Under the pieces are notes generated by a model. The model worked only from the letters and a program-made list of their open reading frames with translations. It made no database searches and was not told the origin of the DNA. Shown piece by piece: positions 1-5,617 of a DNA stretch of 5,672 bases. How positions within the stretch are numbered: the first letter of the stretch is position 1; each line of letters starts with the position of its first letter. The DNA lies in NCBI GenBank assembly GCA_024404655.1, contig JAKSPR010000194.1:1-5672 (forward strand), given 5' to 3'. Source of the stretch: Clostridia bacterium. GTDB taxonomy: Bacteria > Bacillota > Clostridia > Oscillospirales > CAG-272. The position numbers were made by a program, and so were the translations under genes.

Positions 1-763
1 TGAGGACATTGAATACGTCTGTGACGAAAGAGGAACCGGAGAAGAACTTACCCATGGCGGAATAAGAATCTCTGCGGGCGACGATGAAGTCGGCATTTCC
101 CTTTTCAAACTTGGCGCGCTCCTCCTCGGCATTGGTGAAGGCCTTGGTCACGCGGATACCGGAAATACTGGATTCCAGAGAGGCATTGATGACGGCCATC
201 TGTTTTCTGGTCTCGGCAAAAGCATCGTTCATCTTCTTGCGGTAGACAAGAGAAACGATGACAAGAGCGGGAACCAGGGTGAAGATGATCAGAGTCAGGG
301 GAATACTGATGGTGCAGAGATAAATAAAGGAACCGATGATCATCAGACCGCTGATCAGCAGGTTTTCGGGGCCGTGGTGCGCAAGCTCACTGACCTCCAT
401 CAGATCGTTTGTGAGACGTGACATGATCTTGCCGGTCTCATGGTTGTCGTAATAGGAATAGGGCAGTTTTTCCAGATGATTGAACAGCTCCGAGCGCATC
501 TGCGCCTGCATGCGGACACCGATCATGTGTCCGTAGAACTGCACAAAATACCGTAAAAACATCCGTACGACATACAGGGTCATCAGCACGCAGCCGAAAA
601 TGACGATCATGCGGACGTTCTTATTGGGGATCAGGTCGTTGAGCATGCGGTTGGTAATCATGGGATATACCATACCGATAGCGGAGATCAGAAGCGAGGC
701 CAGCATATCCAGTGCCAGCATCTTTTTGTGCGGCTTATAGTAAGCCAGAAAGCGTTTCAGCAT
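1..763 (-). CDS. ABC exporter, membrane domain (5'-complete, runs off left edge)
   Basis: The first 254 codons of a type I ABC exporter (MsbA/MdlB/multidrug-like), an inner-membrane pump that moves lipids, drugs or peptides outward using ATP. I see about four hydrophobic segments (roughly residues 16-37, 51-74, 134-154 and 156-174) of the usual six. Between segments 2 and 3 is the classic first intracellular loop with LPYSYYDNHETGKIMSRLTND (residues 100-120), matching the family pattern LPxSFFDxxxTGxxxSRLTND. After segment 4 comes SGIRVTKAFTNAEEE (201-215), also typical. The Walker and signature motifs of the ATPase domain lie beyond the window. The start at 763 is the first ATG in frame. Shine-Dalgarno support is imperfect: AAGGA sits only 2 nt upstream and GAGAGGA about 14 nt upstream. 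The gene follows the DUF896 gene by 32 bp with no terminator, so the two are probably co-transcribed. The exported substrate cannot be told from sequence, and clostridial exporters of this type often work as heterodimers. Confidence 0.9.
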   Translation of the reverse strand, partial: MLKRFLAYYKPHKKMLALDMLASLLISAIGMVYPMITNRMLNDLIPNKNVRMIVIFGCVLMTLYVVRMFLRYFVQFYGHMIGVRMQAQMRSELFNHLEKLPYSYYDNHETGKIMSRLTNDLMEVSELAHHGPENLLISGLMIIGSFIYLCTISIPLTLIIFTLVPALVIVSLVYRKKMNDAFAETRKQMAVINASLESSISGIRVTKAFTNAEEERAKFEKGNADFIVARRDSYSAMGKFFSGSSFVTDVFNVL

Positions 764-795
764 TGTCCTTGGACCATTCCTCTCGTTTTTCTTGT

Positions 796-996
796 TTAAT
801 CCTTCTTCAAAGGCTCTCTCGAACCGTCGGGGCGCTGGATGACGGTGTTGTCAAGAATACCGCGCAGGGAGGCACGGTAAGCAGCGATATATTCTTTATG
901 AAGCGCAGCCTGCTCCGCAAGTTCCTCATCGGAAAGTCCCACAGAGCGCTTCTTGCGGGCCAGCTCATTGATGCGGTCGATCTTCTTCTGTTCCAT
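796..996 (-). CDS. DUF896 family small protein (YnzC-like), 66 aa
   Basis: A 66-residue charged, helical protein beginning MEQKKIDRINELARKKRS and containing LSDEELAEQAALHKEY and YRASLRGILDNT. This is the pattern of the DUF896/YnzC family of Firmicutes (IxRINELAxK...L..EE..EQ..LR.EY...R.S....L). Family members form a short helical hairpin and have no established biochemical function; in Bacillus subtilis ynzC lies in the yneA-yneB SOS operon. The reading frame stays open upstream to 1161, but that extension would run through the promoter and has no family similarity. I therefore chose the ATG at 996, which has AGGAAG about 11 nt upstream. It is the first gene of a minus-strand unit with the ABC exporter and is served by a good promoter at 1037-1065. 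I see no LexA box (GAAC-N4-GTTC) near it, so SOS control is not indicated here. Confidence 0.88.
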   Translation of the reverse strand: MEQKKIDRINELARKKRSVGLSDEELAEQAALHKEYIAAYRASLRGILDNTVIQRPDGSREPLKKD

Positions 997-1036
997 CTTC
1001 GGATTCACTTCCTGTCTTAATGTGATATCTTGCAAT

Positions 1037-1065
1037 ATTGTAACACATTTTTCCAAAAAAAGCAA
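1037..1065 (-). promoter_or_regulatory. Sigma-A-type promoter for the DUF896-ABC exporter unit
   Basis: Read on the minus strand: -35 TTGCTT (1065-1060), a 17-bp spacer, and -10 TACAAT (1042-1037) preceded by TGT, an extended -10. The predicted start is near 1030, giving a leader of about 33 nt before the ATG at 996. The spacing is ideal and the position fits the gene. The -35 matches the consensus at only 3 of 6 positions, as does that of its divergent partner. Confidence 0.7.
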
Positions 1066-1095
1066 GACGGGGAGAGAGAGAATCCTGACAAGTTC

Positions 1096-1124
1096 TTGCT
1101 TTTTCCGGGAATATCTGTTATAAT
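1096..1124 (+). promoter_or_regulatory. Sigma-A-type extended -10 promoter for ahcY
   Basis: -35 TTGCTT (1096-1101), a 17-bp spacer and a perfect -10 TATAAT (1119-1124) with the extended element TGT directly before it. Transcription should start near 1131, leaving a leader of about 49 nt before the ATG at 1180. The leader is too short to hold a SAH or SAM riboswitch. The promoter faces away from the DUF896 promoter, with 30 bp between the two -35 boxes. Confidence 0.8.
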
Positions 1125-1144
1125 AAAGACAATCAAACGGTGCA

Positions 1145-1159
1145 GCCGGGTTCTCCGGC
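1145..1159 (+). other. Small GC-rich hairpin in the ahcY leader
   Basis: GCCGG (1145-1149) pairs with CCGGC (1155-1159) around the 5-nt loop GTTCT. It ends 4 nt before the AAAGGA ribosome binding site (1164-1169 region) of ahcY. No T-run follows, so it is not a terminator. It could stabilise the 5' end of the mRNA or modulate ribosome loading; function is unknown and a stem this short may be chance. Confidence 0.35.
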
Positions 1160-1179
1160 AACAGAAAGGAATTATCATC

Positions 1180-2421
1180 ATGAGTGAAATCAAGGATATC
1201 AATCTGGCAAAGAGCGGCTATGACAAGATCAACTGGGTCAAGTCCTATATGCCGATCTTAAATGCCATCAACCGCCGCTTCTCCGAGGAGAAGCCCTTTG
1301 CAGGCAAGAAAATCTCTATGTCCATCCATCTGGAGGCAAAGACCGCATATCTCGCTATGACCCTGGCTGCGGGCGGCGCACAGGTCTATGTCACCGGCTG
1401 CAATCCCCTGTCCACCCAGGACGACGTGGCGGCTGCCCTCTGCGACGCGGGCTTTGAGGTCAACGCATGGCGCGGCGTCACAAACGAAGAGTATGAAGCA
1501 CATCTGAAAAAGACCCTGTCCCTCTGCCCCGACGTCATGATCGACGACGGCGGCGACCTGACCCACCTGCTCCACGGTGAGTGCCGGGAGTACGGTAAGA
1601 ATCTGCTGGGCGACTGTGAGGAAACCACCACGGGTATCCACCGTCTGTTCTCCCGTCAGAATGCGGGCAAGCTGGATTACACCATGATCGATGTCAACGA
1701 TGCGGACTGCAAACATCTCTTTGACAACCGCTACGGCACAGGTCAGTCCACCCTCGACGGTATCATGAACTCCACCAACCTGATCATTGCGGGCAAGACT
1801 GTGGTCGTCGCCGGTTACGGCTGGTGCGGCAAGGGTCTTGCAATGCGTGCAAAGGGCATGGGCGCTGTGGTCGTCGTCACCGAGATCGACCCCATCAAGG
1901 CCATCGAAGCCGTTATGGACGGTTTCACCGTCATGCCGATGGATGAAGCTGCCAAGGTCGGCGATCTGTTCGTCACCCTGACCGGCTGTGCAGACGTCAT
2001 CCGTGACCGTCACTTCCGCGTCATGAAGGACGGAGCTCTGCTGGCAAACTCCGGTCACTTTGACGTGGAGATCAACAAAGGCGAGCTGGAAGCGCAGGCT
2101 GTGGAAATCTGGGAGCGCAAGCCCAACATCCGCGGCTACCGCATGGCGGACGGACGCATTCTGAACCTGCTGGCTGACGGACGTCTGGTCAATCTGGCTG
2201 CGGGCAACGGTCATCCGGCTGAGATCATGGACATGAGCTTCGGCATTCAGGCGCTGTGTCTGGAATACCTTGTCAAGCACGGCAAGGATATGGAACACAA
2301 GGTCTACCAGGTACCGAAGGAGATCGACGCAGAAGTCGCAGCCATCAAGCTGGCCTCCATGGGTGTGGGCATTGATGCGCTCACCAAAGAGCAGATCGCT
2401 TATATGAACCAGGTCGACTGA
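1180..2421 (+). CDS. ahcY: S-adenosyl-L-homocysteine hydrolase family protein (SAHase), 413 aa
   Basis: Cytosolic NAD-dependent enzyme that reversibly splits S-adenosylhomocysteine, the product of SAM methyltransferases, into homocysteine and a nucleoside, keeping methylation going. The whole family pattern is present: substrate-pocket HLEAKT (50-55), NPLSTQDDVAAA (75-86), DDGGDL (122-127), EETTTG (147-152), catalytic NDADCKHLFDN (173-183, with K178, D182 and N183), NRYGTGQST, the NAD-binding GYGWCGKG (212-219), GHFDVEIN (292-299) and LLADGRLVNLAAGNGHP (330-346). Equivalents of human D131 and E156 are D123 and E148. At 413 residues it is the short Thermotoga/archaeal-like form, and its C terminus (ending AYMNQVD) lacks the KPDHYRY-type tail of eukaryotic enzymes that reaches into the neighbouring subunit's NAD site. 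The ATG at 1180 has AAAGGA at ideal spacing; upstream ATGs in frame precede the promoter. The adenine-contact residues are altered (human T57 and E59 become E52 and K54), so S-inosylhomocysteine is a possible alternative substrate. Confidence 0.95.
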   Translation: MSEIKDINLAKSGYDKINWVKSYMPILNAINRRFSEEKPFAGKKISMSIHLEAKTAYLAMTLAAGGAQVYVTGCNPLSTQDDVAAALCDAGFEVNAWRGVTNEEYEAHLKKTLSLCPDVMIDDGGDLTHLLHGECREYGKNLLGDCEETTTGIHRLFSRQNAGKLDYTMIDVNDADCKHLFDNRYGTGQSTLDGIMNSTNLIIAGKTVVVAGYGWCGKGLAMRAKGMGAVVVVTEIDPIKAIEAVMDGFTVMPMDEAAKVGDLFVTLTGCADVIRDRHFRVMKDGALLANSGHFDVEINKGELEAQAVEIWERKPNIRGYRMADGRILNLLADGRLVNLAAGNGHPAEIMDMSFGIQALCLEYLVKHGKDMEHKVYQVPKEIDAEVAAIKLASMGVGIDALTKEQIAYMNQVD

Positions 2422-2433
2422 TCCGGTTCTTTC

Positions 2434-2479
2434 AAAGGGGATGCTCCGGATGGGATTCCGTCCGGAACTCCCCTTTTTG
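2434..2479 (+). terminator. Intrinsic terminator after ahcY
   Basis: A long hairpin: AAAGGGGA (2434-2441) pairs with TCCCCTTT, and an inner 9-bp stem TCCGGATGG / CCGTCCGGA closes a GATT tetraloop. A small internal mismatch and bulge separate the two stems. A TTTTT run (2474-2478) follows at once. It starts 12 bp after the ahcY stop codon and ends about 20 bp before the next gene's start. Confidence 0.9.
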
Positions 2480-2499
2480 TCTTTCGGAAAGGAATTCTT

Positions 2500-4113
2500 A
2501 TGAAGAAGATCATCTATGCAAAAGACTATGTCACCCTGCCCTGTGAGGATGCGGCAGAAGGGCTGCGGCGGGCCATTCAGGCGGCAAAGGAGCAGCATGC
2601 GGATGTTCTGCAGCTGGAAACGGGGATCTATCCGCTGAAAACATGGATTCAGCACACAACCGACCAGAGCGGACACGATGCAGGTGCGGTCATGACCGAT
2701 GAAAAGGACGTGCTTCTGCTCATAAACGGCTTTTCCGGTCTGGAGCTCTGCGGCGCGGTCGATGAAGCCGGGGAGCCTGCGACCATCCTTGCTGGCGTCA
2801 ATCCGGGAGAGCTGCACACGCTGCTGCCCTCCATCCTCTGGTGCGAGGACTGCTCCCGTCTGACGGTGCGGAATCTGCGTTTTACCCGCACACCGAATTT
2901 CTGCTCGGCGCGACGGGTCAGCGCCATCGCGGGTGACACCATATCGGTGGATGTTCTTGACGGAAATCCCTGCTTGGACGGCATGGGGACCCACTGCATG
3001 AACCGCTTCTCTCCCGATGGGAGCACGCTGGTGGGCGAAAGCCTTTCCTACGGTCCGGGGCTTGGTACGGTCTTCCGCAAAACCGGAGAACGGACCTTAT
3101 CCCTCACCCATGAAAAGACGGCGAAGCGGCTGGAGGTCGGCGACATTCTCACATGGCATCAGGGCGGAAAGACGGATTTCCAGTGCTTCTTCGGACACTG
3201 CGAAAATCTGGTGCTTGAAAATCTCCGCACGGACAACGCAAACGGCTTTGCCATGCTGGCCTTTGATATCCACAATCTGACAGCAGACCGTGTCGTTTTT
3301 AAGCCCGACGGCAATCAGAAATTCACTGCGCCCCGAGACGCATGGAAGCTGCACAAGTGCAGCGGGGAAATCCATATCTCCCGTCTTTATGTGGAGGGCG
3401 TGCGGATGGACGGACAGAACGTCCACAACAATTACATGTTCGTCATCGGCAGGACGGCCCCCGATCAGCTGCTGATGGAATCGGAAAATGCAAAAACGGT
3501 ATTCCGCTGCGGTGCAGGTGAGGCGCGCGGAATCGAATTCTTCCGGGATGAGAAGACCATCGGGCGGGCGGAGCTGAAATCCTGTCAGCACATTTCCACC
3601 CGTGTGGAAGGCGGACGGAATCTGCAGCGATATCTTCTCACCTTTGATGAGCCCCTTGATTTTGATACCGACGGTGAAGTCACAGCCCTTGCAGACTGTT
3701 TCACCCCGGAAATCTACGAATGCCGGGACAGTGTTTTCCGCAACATCGCGGGCGCGGGACATCTGCTTCGTACCGGGCATGTACGCATCACAAACTGCAC
3801 CTATCAGAACCTCATGAATCCCGGAATCCTGATGGGAGACGAATATCCCACCTTCCACGAAGGAGGGCACTGTTATGATGTACTGATCCGCGGCTGCCGG
3901 TTTGAAAACTGCGGTTTCTTCCCGCGGTACGGTACACAGGGCTGCATCGGCATCCATGCCTACGGGTTCCAGGGACCTGTCAACCACGATATTCATATTG
4001 AGGACTGCTCCTTCTCCCATGCGGAGATCGGCATTGATATCCGCACGGCGGAGGATGTGACGGTGAAAAACTGTCAATATTCGGAGCTTCTGCAGGATAT
4101 CAGACTGAGATAA
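2500..4113 (+). CDS. Right-handed beta-helix protein, GH110-like (putative alpha-1,3-galactosidase)
   Basis: A 537-residue parallel beta-helix protein with no signal peptide. The N terminus has the pectate-lyase-superfamily opening (DAAEGLRRAIQAAKE...LETGIYPL, about 17-46). Around 140-225 is a non-helical beta-rich insert ending LEVGDILTWHQGG, and 330-400 holds a second (GIEFFRDEKTIGRAELK...LTFDEPLD). Coils recur near the C terminus with the spacing x-C-x-F/Y-x-N: ITNCTYQN, IRGCRFEN, IEDCSFSH, VKNCQYSE. From memory, GH110 enzymes share this order: helix, beta-barrel inserts, a DAxxF...MDDATNVHGxY motif (here RDAWKL, 279-284, and MDGQNVHNNY, 303-312) and NPGIL...W/F-x-E-x-G...DVxI.xxxFxxCG (here 440-472). 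GH110 releases terminal alpha-1,3-galactose, for example from blood group B. The motif match is partial, so specificity may differ; another polysaccharide-acting beta-helix is possible. The 21 cysteines fit a reducing cytosol. Start: ATG 2500 with GGAAAGGA upstream. Confidence 0.65.
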   Translation: MKKIIYAKDYVTLPCEDAAEGLRRAIQAAKEQHADVLQLETGIYPLKTWIQHTTDQSGHDAGAVMTDEKDVLLLINGFSGLELCGAVDEAGEPATILAGVNPGELHTLLPSILWCEDCSRLTVRNLRFTRTPNFCSARRVSAIAGDTISVDVLDGNPCLDGMGTHCMNRFSPDGSTLVGESLSYGPGLGTVFRKTGERTLSLTHEKTAKRLEVGDILTWHQGGKTDFQCFFGHCENLVLENLRTDNANGFAMLAFDIHNLTADRVVFKPDGNQKFTAPRDAWKLHKCSGEIHISRLYVEGVRMDGQNVHNNYMFVIGRTAPDQLLMESENAKTVFRCGAGEARGIEFFRDEKTIGRAELKSCQHISTRVEGGRNLQRYLLTFDEPLDFDTDGEVTALADCFTPEIYECRDSVFRNIAGAGHLLRTGHVRITNCTYQNLMNPGILMGDEYPTFHEGGHCYDVLIRGCRFENCGFFPRYGTQGCIGIHAYGFQGPVNHDIHIEDCSFSHAEIGIDIRTAEDVTVKNCQYSELLQDIRLR

Positions 4114-4130
4114 AAGAAAAGGTTTTCCAC

Positions 4131-4164
4131 TTGCAATCCGGGCGGTTTTATGGTATGCTATAAC
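4131..4164 (+). promoter_or_regulatory. Promoter for the GH29 fucosidase gene
   Basis: -35 TTGCAA (4131-4136), 17 bp, then -10 TATGCT (4154-4159), each matching consensus at four of six positions. An overlapping alternative -10 is TATAAC (4159-4164) with a TGC extended element but no good -35. Transcription would start between about 4166 and 4171, with a leader near 50 nt. Which -10 is used cannot be settled by eye. Confidence 0.6.
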
Positions 4165-4173
4165 CATAAAACC
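4144..4173. promoter_or_regulatory. Perfect 11-bp inverted repeat over the -10 region: likely operator
   Basis: GGTTTTATGGT (4144-4154) and its exact reverse complement ACCATAAAACC (4163-4173) flank an 8-bp centre. The two half-sites straddle both candidate -10 boxes and the probable transcription start, the position expected for a dimeric repressor. No T-run follows on the plus strand, so it is not an intrinsic terminator for the upstream gene. The regulator family cannot be named from the site, and no regulator gene lies in the window. Confidence 0.65.
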
Positions 4174-4176
4174 AAA

Positions 4177-4190
4177 CGATAAACCGATAA
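4177..4190 (+). repeat. Short tandem direct repeat CGATAA-AC-CGATAA
   Basis: CGATAA occurs twice, 8 bp apart, in the fucosidase leader just after the inverted repeat. It may be part of a regulatory site or chance in an AT-rich stretch. Confidence 0.35.
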
Positions 4191-4220
4191 GACGCACTAT
4201 GAGAAAGGAAAAAGAAAGAT

Positions 4221-5582
4221 ATGGCAGACAACATCGTAAACGGCATGCACGGCTGTTCCAAAGCGGACACCTATGTGGTACCCAAAGAGCCGGAAGTCCG
4301 GGAAAAACTGGAATGGTTCCAGGATCAGAAGCTGGCAATCATGTTCCATTTCGGCATTTATTCCCAACCGGGAATCTGCGAATCCTGGCCGCTTTCCGAC
4401 GGCGACGCCGAATGGAGCCGCAATGAAATCGACTGGGAACAGGACGGAGAAATCTTCAAGGAACAGTATAGAAATCTCAATAAAAGCTTCAACCCCATCC
4501 GCTTCGAGCCGGAAAAGTGGGCGGATTTTGCCAAAGAAAACGGTTTCCGCTATGTCATCTTCACGACCAAGCATCATGACGGATTCTGTATGTACGATAC
4601 GAAGTACACAGACTACAAGGTGACCTCCCCCGACTGTCCTTTCCATACGCACAAGAATGCGGATATCGCACGTCACGTCTTTGATGCGTTCCGGGCAAAG
4701 GGGATCGGCATCGCGGCGTATTTCTCCAAGCCCGACTGGCACTGCCCGTGGTACTGGGCGGAGGGATTTGACAAAAAGCCTGCTGCCGACCGCAATCCCA
4801 CCTATATCCCGGCGGAGCAGCCGGAGCTGTGGGACAAGTACCGGGAGTTTACGTGGAATCAGATGATGGAGCTGGTGCGGGACTACGGCCCTGTGGATAT
4901 TCTCTGGCTGGACGGCGGACAGGTGAACCCCGCAAACGGACAGGATATCCGGCTGTCTGATTTTGCCAAAGAAGCACGGAAGATCAACCCCGGTCTGATC
5001 CTTGCAGACCGCACGGTGACCGGACCCAACGAAAACTACATCACGCCGGAGCAGAGCGTTCCCACGTCCTATATCCCCGTTCCGTGGGAATCCTGTGTCA
5101 CCATCGGCACGGCGTTCTCTTTCCGCTATGCCGACACCTACAAATCCCCCCGCACCCTTGTCAATATGCTCTGCGACGTAGTCTGCCGGGGCGGCAATCT
5201 GGCGCTGAACATCGGCCCGCAGCCGGACGGACGGCTGCCGAAGCACGCCATGGCATCGGCGGCAGGTCTTGGCGCATGGCTGCGCGTAAACGGCGACGCC
5301 ATCTACGGCACCCGCGCCGTATCGCCCTACGAGGTCGGCTCCATCGCCTTTACGAAGAAGGGCAAGACCGTCTATGCCATCGACCGGCTCTCCGAAGGGG
5401 AAGCACTGCCGAAAACCTTATTTATCCCGTGGGCAGGAGAGGTCCGTGAGCCGCGGCTGCTTGATTCTTCCCTCTCCGCGTCCTTTGAGGTCATGGACAG
5501 CGGCATTCTTGTCATGTTCGGTGACTGTGCCGGAACGTCCCCCATCGCGCCTGTCATAGCGTTTGACACAAAAGAAAGCTGA
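4221..5582 (+). CDS. GH29 alpha-L-fucosidase, 453 aa
   Basis: Retaining glycosidase that removes alpha-linked L-fucose from the ends of glycans. The family signature is complete: KLAIMFHFGIYSQPG (37-51, fucose-binding H43), FTTKHHDGFCMYDTKYTDY (114-132, H118 and H119), the nucleophile motif DILWLDGG (226-233, nucleophile D231), YITPEQSVP (273-281) and PWESCVTIG (288-296), and SPRTLVNMLCDVVCRGGNLALNIGP (309-333, 'N(L)DVVxxGGNLLLNIGP'). E277 or E290 would be the acid/base; the 59-residue gap from D231 to E290 equals what I recall for Bacteroides BT_2970 (D229/E288). A beta-sandwich-like C-terminal part follows from about 355. Length is normal for a single-domain GH29, with no signal peptide or carbohydrate-binding module, so it should act inside the cell on imported sugars. 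ATG 4221 is preceded by a purine-rich leader with GAAAGGA about 11 nt upstream. It has its own promoter with an operator and is followed after 35 bp by another gene without a terminator between. Confidence 0.93.
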   Translation: MADNIVNGMHGCSKADTYVVPKEPEVREKLEWFQDQKLAIMFHFGIYSQPGICESWPLSDGDAEWSRNEIDWEQDGEIFKEQYRNLNKSFNPIRFEPEKWADFAKENGFRYVIFTTKHHDGFCMYDTKYTDYKVTSPDCPFHTHKNADIARHVFDAFRAKGIGIAAYFSKPDWHCPWYWAEGFDKKPAADRNPTYIPAEQPELWDKYREFTWNQMMELVRDYGPVDILWLDGGQVNPANGQDIRLSDFAKEARKINPGLILADRTVTGPNENYITPEQSVPTSYIPVPWESCVTIGTAFSFRYADTYKSPRTLVNMLCDVVCRGGNLALNIGPQPDGRLPKHAMASAAGLGAWLRVNGDAIYGTRAVSPYEVGSIAFTKKGKTVYAIDRLSEGEALPKTLFIPWAGEVREPRLLDSSLSASFEVMDSGILVMFGDCAGTSPIAPVIAFDTKES

Positions 5583-5617
5583 AACAAAAACAAACAGGAA
5601 AGACAGAGGACAGAACC

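Noticed and set aside
764..784. Six-codon minus-strand micro-ORF (MVQGQC) ending across the exporter start codon
   Set aside because: Its ATG directly abuts the GAGAGGA sequence, leaving no spacing for a ribosome, so translation of a leader peptide is unlikely.
1021..1047. Imperfect dyad TGTGAT...TAACACA over the minus-strand -10
   Set aside because: Only the outer four bases and a few inner ones pair, so it is too weak to call an operator.
997..1066. LexA (SOS) box at the DUF896 gene, by analogy with B. subtilis ynzC
   Set aside because: No GAAC-N4-GTTC or close variant is present in the promoter region.
1131..1179. SAH or SAM riboswitch in the ahcY leader
   Set aside because: SAH riboswitches often precede ahcY, but the leader is only about 49 nt and contains just one 5-bp hairpin, with none of the conserved core I would expect.
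1258..2994. A 578-codon open frame on the minus strand
   Set aside because: It lies antisense to ahcY and the start of the beta-helix gene, both of which have clear family signatures, and crosses the terminator between them. Its translation shows no recognisable domain; such frames are common opposite GC-rich genes that avoid certain codons.
3097..4338. A 413-codon open frame on the minus strand
   Set aside because: It is antisense to the beta-helix gene, runs through the fucosidase promoter and operator into the fucosidase gene, and has no domain-like features.
4199..4426. A 75-codon plus-strand frame starting 22 bp before the fucosidase ATG
   Set aside because: It has no ribosome binding site, is out of frame with and overlaps the fucosidase, and its product is arginine-rich with low complexity.
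4197..5246. A 349-codon open frame on the minus strand
   Set aside because: It is the antisense shadow of the GH29 gene, whose family motifs are complete on the plus strand.
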